Source: Symsagittifera roscoffensis (taxonomy: Eukaryota; Xenacoelomorpha; Acoela; Convolutidae). Taken from it: a DNA stretch of 60,000 nucleotides. This document shows positions 44,530 to 54,500 of this stretch, piece after piece; the stretch's first letter is position 1; every line of letters starts with the position of its first letter. The DNA lies in NCBI RefSeq assembly GCF_963678635.1, contig NC_087066.1, positions 36,521,152 to 36,581,151 on the forward strand. Reading direction: 5' to 3'. The notes below the pieces were generated by a model. That model was not told the DNA's origin. It searched no databases and saw nothing but the letters and a program-made list of their open reading frames with translations. A program made the translations under genes and the position numbers.

Positions 44530-47500
44530 AAATTAGATTTAAAGTCGAGCATAGTTTAAAGTATTCATAACCAACATTCATAAGCGGTTACATTCGCCCG
44601 GAAGTACATACAGACAGAAAAAAACAAGGCCCTAAAAATATTGGCTAGCGTCTAAACACAGCTTCACATGCTTTTAACCGTCTCTACAAAAGCCAGTTCT
44701 ATGTGTAGTCCATTAACATCGGGTCGATAAAGTCATTAAAACTTGAAGGCTATCGGCAAAACCGCGCAAACTAACGTAGTTAAATGCAAAAATAGTGAGC
44801 TTATGGCTGGTTCTCAGTATCCTCAGACCACGAGGTTACTCCTAAAAACAAGGCTATTTTTTCTTAAATAAAGCTATTGTTTTTGTTCTGGAGATAGAAA
44901 TAACCATATCCATCTGAGATGGATCAACGCTTTCCCTCAACTCCTAGCTTCTCCTTATCTAAAAGCAATTTTATTGTTATTTAACTCAATTCAGGACATT
45001 CCATGACGTTAAAAACTAGTTTACAGTTTTTCCCAGACTATACTCCGGAATCTCGAATCCGGTCAAAGAACTGTCTTCTTAACGACCAGGGGGGGGGGTA
45101 GCAAAATCCTCCCAATAGCCCTCCTGATTCTCGAAAATTGCTCGTAACGGTTGTAGCCGCACAATTCTTATAATTAAGAATGCTCTTCCGCTAACATCTT
45201 CCACTATAATTTCGCTGTATTTCGTCGTCTTGTTTTTGCTAGCGAAAATCGTTGTGTGCCAGTCGGTCATGTCTGGGGGTTTGACCTTGAGAAATACGCA
45301 ATTTTGGAGTGAAATTTTAATTTTGCAAAATTCGAATTGAGCATGTCATGCTCAATTTTCTCGAACCAACTGAAAATGAAAAAGTCAGAAATCAGAACAC
45401 CCGAATTAACAATTGCGGGAAACTACTCAAGAAAAAGGCAGGAAATTGCTGTTCGCAATTTCTCGATACGAAATATCAAGAGAGTAGAGCTGTCTTATCC
45501 CGAAAACAGGAGAAAACAACATTGACTTGAGGAAGGATCACTATTCGAATGGAATAGTGTGGACCTTCAACGGAATAGAGGACTACTCGAGTGTCCTAAT
45601 GGTCCAAACGAAAACTTCAATTCTTGAGACAGAACTTACTTTCGTTATTGAAACTAATTGGCCTTAAAACTTATTTAGTTATATTAGTTAATTCTCAAGC
45701 TGCTCAGTTATAACTTACTCCTCATACTCAAGTGCGTCGATATGTAAGTTCCAATTTAAATTTCTCGAGTGCATTTTATGATAATTATGTTGAGATAAGG
45801 CGAGTTTTAGGTTGATCCATCTGAAATGGATCAAAGTTCCACTGTCCAATAAAAAGTAACTAAGCGGATTGTTCCGACCCGGTTTTTAACGGCGTTCATG
45901 TATTTTGGGTATCCCGAGACCTAAGTATGGGGACGTTTTTATTTCTAGAGTGGGGGGGTATTTTGGTAGTGGCCTTTAAGCTGTAATGGGTTCCAGTCTC
46001 ATGTCGCAAGCGAACCGAATTGGCTCCGACCGTTCTTGAGGCGGAAAAACACAAGAGATAGTGTCCCTGACTCTTGAGCCAATGGTTATAGGGCCTATTT
46101 TTCTTAAGCCTCATATGTGACTAAAGTAGGCGACTGTTACATAGTGTTTTTATGGCGCTCCTGGGTGTTTTTACGACATCATGACTACGGAGTCGAACCC
46201 ACTTGACACAGCTCCGGGCTACATGCCCATTCTAGAGTACCGGTGGTACGGTTCAGCGGGAACGTGTAAACCTTCCGGTTGTACCGTGATAGCTTTTTAA
46301 GAAAACTCAAGAAAACTTCCTGGTACGCTCTCCGAACGAGGCTTAGCTAACCGAGTAAAGGGGGGCAACGAGGGGGACAAAAACACGAGCAAAAAAGGAA
46401 AACAAATAGGAACAAAAACTATAAAACGAAAAAAGACAGTGACTTTGATACCAAATTAGTTGGATCGAACCTTTGTATTAATTAAATAGTATACACATAC
46501 TGTTTTACAAGACCGATCGTTTCGATCAATCTAGCAATTTAAACCAGTGACCTTGGTAGGGTGCCCGAGTGGGGGGCGTTGTTAAGGGTTTTTAGATAGA
46601 TTGCGACCCAACCGGACCACTAGGAGACTTGACTGGAAAGGGTGACCAGTCGAGTGGGAAAGAGGTTCACAAGGATCGAAACGGACCACCAGGAGGCTTG
46701 ATTGGAAGAGGTGACCAGTCGAGTGGGAAAGTGGGTCTGCTGTCAAGGGCAGAACAGAGACAACCAGCACAGGGCCACTACAAGAGGACGCACAGGGGTG
46801 TTCTCAAGTCGGACAACGGGTATCGTTAGAATCCACATTACATTATAGGAAATAAGTGTAAAATTGGATAAGCGGAGTCCCATCGTTTTGAAACAGTTTT
46901 TACTCAAGCAAACCTGGAAACAGGTCTACGGTTTTCTCAAGAGAGGTTTAGCACCCGGCGCTTAAGGGATTTTTTGGCTTAAGAGGGGGGCTAAACAGGG
47001 GGGAGGTTAGCAGGGGGGCTGGTTAGGTTAGAGGTTGGCGGTTGTAAATTGTAAAAAGGGGGGAATTAGAGTAACTAGTTAATCGACATCGTTGATTTAG
47101 TTACATTAGCCATCAACACGCGTGATAACAATAGGTGGACATCCAAAACTTATCTCGAGTTAAGATTGGTACGCTGGTTGGATCGGTAGGGGGGAACGGA
47201 TATAGACAGTTTTCGTGACACCTCATAAGACAACTAGTGGGGGGAGGAAAACGCGTGGCAATTAGGTACCAGACATTTTTTTTGAAAGAAGGTTGACACT
47301 TGTCTCCTTTGAATTTTAGGTGGGTCGATTACTCTGTTTTGTTATTTTTTCGGTACAGAATTTTATTTTTTCTATAGACATTGTTGCGTTTTGGGGAAGA
47401 TTTGCGATTGGTTTTTAATACAAACAGGTGATCACAAGATACCTGCACACAAGTTGTGGCTCCCAATCGCTGGGAACATTCAAAAAGAGGTAACTAATAA

Positions 47501-47640
47501 AGGGGGGGCCAGATTTGGCAACCAAGAGAGGGTTTTTGGGAAAATTTTCACTAGAGCTTGAGTGGTGGTACAAGGTACAGACAACCAAGGAGTCCCTACA
47601 ACGAAGAAGAAAGAAATCCTATATCCAGACACTCAGTAAC
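44530..47640 (+). other. GC-richer leader region upstream of the intact gypsy element; LTR not delimited
   Basis: From about 45.8 kb the sequence becomes clearly richer in G than the AT-rich host DNA and resembles the retroelement downstream, so it probably contains the 5' LTR and leader. No LTR ends, primer-binding site or target duplication could be set, because the 3' LTR is outside the window. 'ggctcccaatcgctgggaac' near 47459 is a weak primer-site-like hairpin. 'gatccatctgaaatggatca' near 45814 is a short palindrome, and a variant lies near 44910. G runs at 46985-47060 could form quadruplexes. Confidence 0.4.
46610..46735 (+). repeat. Two tandem copies of a ~70-bp unit
   Basis: The phrase 'aggtgaccagtcgagtggga' (first copy 'gggtgacc...') occurs at about 46640 and 46710, each preceded by 'cggaccac.aggag.cttga.tgga'. 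The copies are about 88% alike. It lies within the presumed leader of the gypsy element. Confidence 0.75.
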
Positions 47641-48350
47641 GAGTCTTGGGACAGTACCGAACTAGTCTAGGGACATTGCAGTCTGGGGACAGTCTTGGAG
47701 CAACACAGTCTTGGGACAGTGCAACTTTGGGGCAGTCTTGGACCAGAGCAGTCTTGGTACGAAGCGGTCTTGGGACATTGGTCTTGGGACATTGGTCTTG
47801 GGACGTTAGTCTTGGGACATTAGTCTTGGGCCATTGGTCTTGGGACATTGGTCTTGGGACATTGGTCTTGGGACGTTAGTCTTGGGACATTAGTCTTGGG
47901 CCATTGGTCTTGGGACGTTAGTCTTGGGACATTGGTCTTGGGCTATTGGTCTTGGGACGTTAGTCTTGGGACGTTGGTCTTGGGCCATTAGTCTTGGGAC
48001 GTTGGTCTTGGGCCATTGGTCTTGGGACATTAGTCTTGGGCCATTGGTCTTGGGACGTTAGTCTTGGGACGTTGGTCTTGGGCCATTGGTCTTGGGACAT
48101 TAGTCTTGGGACATTGGTCTTGGGACGTTAGTCTTGGGACATTGGTCTTGGGACGTTAGTCTTGGGACATTAGTCTTGGGCCATTGGTCTTGGGACGTTA
48201 GTCTTGGGACATTGGTCTTGGGACGTTAGTCTTGGGACGTTGGTCTTGGGACGTTAGCCTTGGGCCATTGGTCTTGGGACGCTGGTCTAAAGGTACCAAC
48301 GAGAAGTACTGGGACAACGCTGAACGGTCTTGGGACGGTAAAGAGAAAGT
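47641..48350 (+). repeat. 14-bp minisatellite (GTCTTGGGACATTG) in the gypsy leader
   Basis: From about 47760 to 48296 the unit GTCTTGGGACATTG repeats head to tail roughly 35-40 times, varying mainly at three positions (acatt/acgtt/ccatt and a final a or g). Before and after it, looser units ('cagtcttgggacagt', 'cagtcttggagcaac') extend the block. The array ends about 225 bp before the gag-pol start codon and would be transcribed as part of the element's leader. The periodic GGG could form G-quadruplexes. Confidence 0.95.
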
Positions 48351-48574
48351 CTTGGAACAGCATTAGGAAGGGGGTACTACAAAAGTAATAGGTTAGGTTG
48401 AAGCACCAAGTATAACAACACGTTCCCTATCCTAACCTAACACGAAAAGAGCTTACAAGAGTTCAAGAAAAATTGTTTTTAGCGAATTATTAATTTCTTT
48501 TTCCTTGGAGTTTTTAAACCTTAGAATAGAATTTTTGTAGATAATAATATTGTAAATAATAACAATTGTAAATA

Positions 48575-51500
48575 ATGAGGCGGAGCAGGGTACCGGTAGC
48601 TGAAAAAAGATCGACCGAAGCAAGGTATAATTCGTCGCTACGCAAAGCAACACCAATGGGTCCGAAGATAACAAAGAAGAACTTTTCAGTTAACATGGTC
48701 AGCACAAGGAGTACAGCGGAGAACAGGACGAAAGAGGGCACGGAAGGGGAGAGAGTAGGACCCACCATCGAGATTGATCTAGAGACACCCGATCAAAGTG
48801 TGGATGAAACAGGGAAGATGGCGACAGAGTCAACTCCAATGCCCAATACAGAGGAATCGAACCAGAAACCCATAGAGTTCTCACCGATAGATGACGCGGA
48901 AGATGCAATAGGCAACATCGAAGAAACGGTAAAAGAAGACTCTCAAGTAAAGAGGACATCTTTTACGGAAAAATTGGGAATAATGTTCGGAATAAAAACG
49001 AGAGAAAACGTGACTGAAGAGCCAAAAGCAGAAAGAGCACGAACATTTGGTACAGTGAGCACGAAAGCGACAGAAACCGGCCAGAATGAGGAACAAGCTA
49101 AAGCAGAGGCTATGGCCGAAGAGAAACCCACGGCTGACCCTGAAGAGACTACCATTGAGCTGGGCGATTTGTTGGCGAAATTAAATCAGATCGACAAAAG
49201 ACTTAAGAACAGTGAAGAAGACAGAGAGGTGATAAAAAAGGAGATAAGATACAACAAGCACGAGTATCTAGACAGTTATTTTAACCTAGCTAAAGCAACA
49301 GAGGAGAGACTCAAGGAAATGTCAGACAAGGTAGAGGCCACCAATGAAGAACGAGAAAAGAACATCAAAACAGACATGCAACAGTTGAAGAACCGATATG
49401 ATGATGTTAACAGCCAATTAGGGAGCCTAGAAAGGAGAATGGACACAATGAGCAAGAGTCAAGCAGAGAGTTCGTGTGCAATACAGGCGAAGTTGGATGC
49501 AATCTTGAGAGGTTCTACACCACAAGAGAGACCGGCAGCGGATCGCACGCAAGGCACCAGAGTTGATTTTGTAGAACCACAAAGAAACAAACGGCAATCG
49601 ACACCGTTGCCCATACCCAGGGATGCGATAAGCATAGCACCAACAGCTGCGAAAACAATAATGAAGAGTGGAACGTCGAACACGACGACTGGTCCGGGAG
49701 ATTCAACAGCCAACAGCAACTCAGGACCGGATGTTATGACATGGGCCAGCACTTGGGAGATGATGAACAGGACTCTAGAGGCCTTCGCCACGAGGAACAC
49801 TGACTCGAGCGACAGGAGAGAGGGAAAATCAAGAAAAACATTCAAGAAGCCAAAAGAATTCAAAGATGACTCCGATGGATGCATTGACACTTGGGTGGAA
49901 GTGATGAGACTACATCTAGAGCAAGATAACTTGAGTGACGAAAGACAAGCGTGTACAGCCATACTCAGCAATTTAGAAGGCACGGCATTAAAGTGTGTGG
50001 TTGCAAAGAAAGAAGAAGAACGCGACACCGCGGACAAAATCTTTGAAATACTGTTGAACAGATTCGGCTCAGGCATGAAGGGTCATCAAGCGATGATGCG
50101 ATTTGAAAAAAGGAGACAGAGGGACGACGAGTCAATAGATCGGTTCCTAGATGACCTCGAGAGCTTGAGAAGGAGGAGTGACCCAGAGGAGTCGACAAAC
50201 AGACGGAACTTTAGCATTGCCTCGAAGTTCATTGATGGGGTGAAAAGTGATGACTTAAGGACAATGTTAGCAACATACTACACGTTGTCGAAGGACAGCG
50301 CACCCACCCCAGAAGAAATGAGACAGAAATCAAGAGAATACATGCTGATGAAACCTAAGAAATACTCATATTCTGAAAACAGGAACACGCAAGGGGGAAG
50401 CCAACCCCAGAGGTCATCATGGTACAAACCTAGAGATGATATGGATAAGCGCAGATCATGCGCGAACTGCGGGTCAGCGGATCATCATGTGGCTGACTGC
50501 ACAACGTACAAACAAGGCATGAAGAGCCTAGGTTATGCACCGGATGAGGAGGACATGAGTCAGATGGAGGAACACGAGTACTATAATGGCTTAATCATCA
50601 AGATAGGCGCCAGATGTTTTTTCTGTAACCAGGAGGGGCACTTCAGAATGGATTGTCCCTTGTTCTGGGAAGCGGTCAAGGACCAGAATCACCCCAAACA
50701 TAAGTTGGCATTAGCGGCGGTGCAGAATCAGCGGAACAGGCAAAACGAGTTCGAATCTAGGAACTTAGGGGCACCAAACACCGAATTGCCGACGAAGACA
50801 GTGAAAGCTGTAACACATGTTAGCGGTGCGTTAGAGTCCGCGGCCGGGAGCTCTCTAGAGATAAATTATGAGAGAGCGGCGACGGAAGCAATTGCCAAAG
50901 TGAAACAAGATCTGGCTGCGAAAGAAATAGAGCAACGACTAAAGTTGGAGATCGAGAGACAGAATTTTAACGAAGCACTAACCGGAACGAACGTAGTACC
51001 AGAGGCTAGCACGGGCTCAACAAAGAACGGGAATTGTAACACCGTGAAAATGGTGACAGGTAAACCCTTTGGAATATCGAAAATCGGAGCAAGAATAATG
51101 TCGATAATCACAGTGGGCGGCCACGAGGTGACTAGAAACTTGAGCGAGCCGAGCGACCAGACGTTAATGCACATTGACGTGTATGCAGACTACTTGAGTG
51201 GAATAAGTCCACGAACTACTTCTAGAGCGCTCAGGGCACTACTCACGAGAGGGGGCAGCAAGTCGGTACGTGTTGATAACAGATACACTGAAGCTTACGG
51301 TCCACACGAGGTTATGCTAAACATAGATGGAATCAACATCTATACCAAGACGATGATAACATGCGACGAAGACCTGATTGGACAAATCTATGTAGGGAAG
51401 GAGGAATTGAAAGTAAGATCGATTGGACACTGTGCTATGCTTGAAGAAGATGCAATGCACATCGGAACGGAAGCAGACGTGACAGGGCACGTGTTGGACA

Positions 51501-54500
51501 TAAGTGGAAAGAAGACTCAGTTACGTGGGTTACTTGACACGGGAGCGGTCTTGAGTGTCATACCAATTGAGACTTGGGAGCGAATGGGCTTCAACAAAGA
51601 TGATTTGATAGACTCGAGAATACGGCTGTCAGCTGCGAACAAAGGGGCCCTTCGGGTGCTAGGCAGGACGCCGATAATAGCCCTCAATTTGGGAGAACGT
51701 AACCTGTGGATGAGCTTCATCGTGGTAGAAAACCTGGATGAATCTGACCAATTCATTTTGGGCAGAGACTTCATCAGGAATTTCGACGTAACGATTGATC
51801 TAAATAATGCAATGTTCAGGATACGGAACCCGGATAGGAGGTACGCAATCAAACCGGTAAATTTGATAATGGCAAATGAAAACAAAGCACCGGTATTCTT
51901 GAGTAGGAGAGTGAGGCTAAAAGCTAATGAAGCAGCAATCGTGAGCTTGAGGATGAAAAACTACAATGAACTAAGTGACAATAAGCAAGTATGTATAGTT
52001 CCAAACCCTAATAGTCAAAGTGCTGCTGTTTTAGGAAGATCATTTTCGATAACGAAGAGTGGTCTCTGCGTCAGTGTCTTGTTGAATACCCTTGACATAC
52101 CGATCACGATACAGAGAGGGAGGAAACTGGGATATGCTTTGCCGGTTAAAACTCGATATGAAACGATTGAGAACTTAAAACAAAATGAAGTTGTTGATTG
52201 TCCCAATCACAGGGATAAAATTTGTATCTTGAGACGATTGCAAAAAATTAAATATTCTTCAGGCCTAATTAAATCACTTAAGTCAGAAACGGACGATGGG
52301 CTGTCGAGCTGTTCAAACTTTCCAGAGCGACCCACACTAGCTGAGATGCAGACAGATAAACCGGTTCTGCCGGAGATTGAACATTTGAGGGGCAAACTGA
52401 AAGATGAACAGCTCGAAGCCATCAAAGACGTACTAGAGCGGAACGAAGAAGTTTTCTCGAGGCATAAGGCGGATATCGGGTGTTGTAATTTTGTGGAGCA
52501 TGAAATAGAACTTGAGGAAAACGCGGTACCGCACAGGGAGGGGGCGAGGCGTATGACCCCACACAAATCGGACGCGTGTAGAAAAGAAATCGAGACGTTA
52601 CTAGAGTATGACATGATAGAACCATCCAAGTCACCGTGGGCGTGTGGAGTAGTGATGGCCAAAAAGAAAGGCGACCAGTTGAGGTTCTGTTGTGACTTTC
52701 GATACCTGAACTCCGTCACGGTGAAGGATGCCTATCCCATACCTAGAATTGATGAAAGCCTCTCGAAGTTAGGTGATGCAAAATTTTTTACGACTCTTGA
52801 TTTAGGCTCGGCTTTTTGGCAGGTACCATTAAGGAAACAAGACAGGGACAAGACAGGGTTCGCCTGCGAGTTAGGTCTGTTTCAACGGAAACGGATGCCG
52901 TTTGGACTCTGCAATGCCACAGCCACGTTTCAACGGCTGATGCCACACGCGCTGATAGGCGTGACGAAGAAGTACGGCAACTTGGTAATGTGCTATGTGG
53001 ACGACGTGGTAATAGCAACGCCAACACTAGAAGACCACATTGAGAGACTTGATGAGGTGTTCGCGTGCATGAAAAGATCGGGGCTGAAGTGCAAACCATC
53101 AAAGTGTGAAATACTCAAGGACTCAATAAAATATTTGGGCAGGATGGTAGACAAGCACGGCATCAGACCTGACCCAGACGCCGTGGAAGCAGTCCTAACC
53201 TGGAAATCACCGAAGACAGAGCACCAGTTGATGAGCTTCCTGGGCTTCGCTAACTATTACAGGGAGTTCATCAAAGGCTACGCGGACAAGGTATACCCGA
53301 TGCAACAATTAATGAGACACAAGGGCAAGAAGTTCACGTGGAACAACGCAGCAGAAGAGTCATTCCAGAGAATAAAGAAAGAGCTATGTGAGGCACCAGT
53401 ACTGGGTATGCCGACTGAGAAGGGGATGTACGTGCTGGACACAGATGCGTCGGTAGTCGCGATTTCTGGGGTTCTCCATCAAGAACAAGAATGGAATGGG
53501 AAGACAGTCTTGAGACCAATAGCATACGGGAGCAAAGTCCTAAGTGACACAGAAATGAAGTACGGAGCACCGAAAGCAGAGATGTTCGCAGTGGTCACCT
53601 TTGTCGAGAAATACAGAGCGTACCTAGGCAGTGAACCTTTCAAACTGCGAGTAGATAACCGAGCATTAAGCTGGCTGAAAACGTACTCAATGGACCAGAG
53701 CTACATTGGGAGATGGATAGTTCGCGTGGACGGATACAACATGATAATTGAACATAGAACGCGAGACAAACATCAAAATGCCGACAGCTTGAGCAAGAAG
53801 ACGGAGTTCTACGAGAGACAAGAACAAAGAGAGGCGGACAGACCTGAGATCAAAGATGGTTTCTCCTTTATGGACAAAGAAACATACGACAGTCTTCCAC
53901 TCACGAGATGGCTGGACAAATCAGGTAAACCGATTGAAGATCATCCCGAATTGCCAAAAGAGTCTCTTGAAAAGACCATCTTGAAGAAAAGCAGAGGGAT
54001 TCCGGTAGGAATAATGCTCAAGTCCAAAATCGTGAGGGAAACACTCAAGGCAAAAGGTCACGATCTCACCCAGGTAGAGGAGGGAACAGTCCAAATAGAT
54101 GAAGACTTAATGAGGTTGCTTGAGAAACTATCGGATGACAAACCCGTGATCCAAGGGAAAAGTCAGGAGGCACCGGAACTAACCATACTTCGGAGAGAAA
54201 AAACAGTGAACAATACTGACATCTCAAAAGGAATCACCACTGATAGCAAGGAAGTTGTGCGATCACTAGTTGAGAAAATCCCCGAAAAAATTCTGGAGCA
54301 AACAAAAGTCAGGGATAAGAAAGTGACATTCAGAGAAGAAATTGAACACCTGGGATTAGATCAAGAGTCCGGGGAGTGGTCCAGATTCATGGAAGAAGAC
54401 GAAACCGGAGAAGGAAAATTGTCCGGGGAGCGTAAAGAATGGGATGAAGACTCGGACGAGAGCAGTGAGGATCAAGACAGTCTATGCATGATACTGGCGG

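Noticed and set aside
45079-45270. 63-codon minus-strand frame MTDWHTTIFASK
   Set aside because: It looks protein-like but is short, has no recognised motif and no splice or element context. Left unassigned.
44905-45835. Two GATCCATCTGA-ATGGATCA palindromes considered as LTR landmarks
   Set aside because: The sequences around the two palindromes do not match each other, so they do not mark paired LTRs.
47459-47480. Primer-binding site candidate starting TGGCTCCCAA
   Set aside because: Its complement does not fit a normal tRNA 3' end (no proper T loop), and no LTR end precedes it.
47760-48296. Regular repeats read as a CRISPR array
   Set aside because: The units are head to tail with no unique spacers, and the context is a eukaryotic retroelement.
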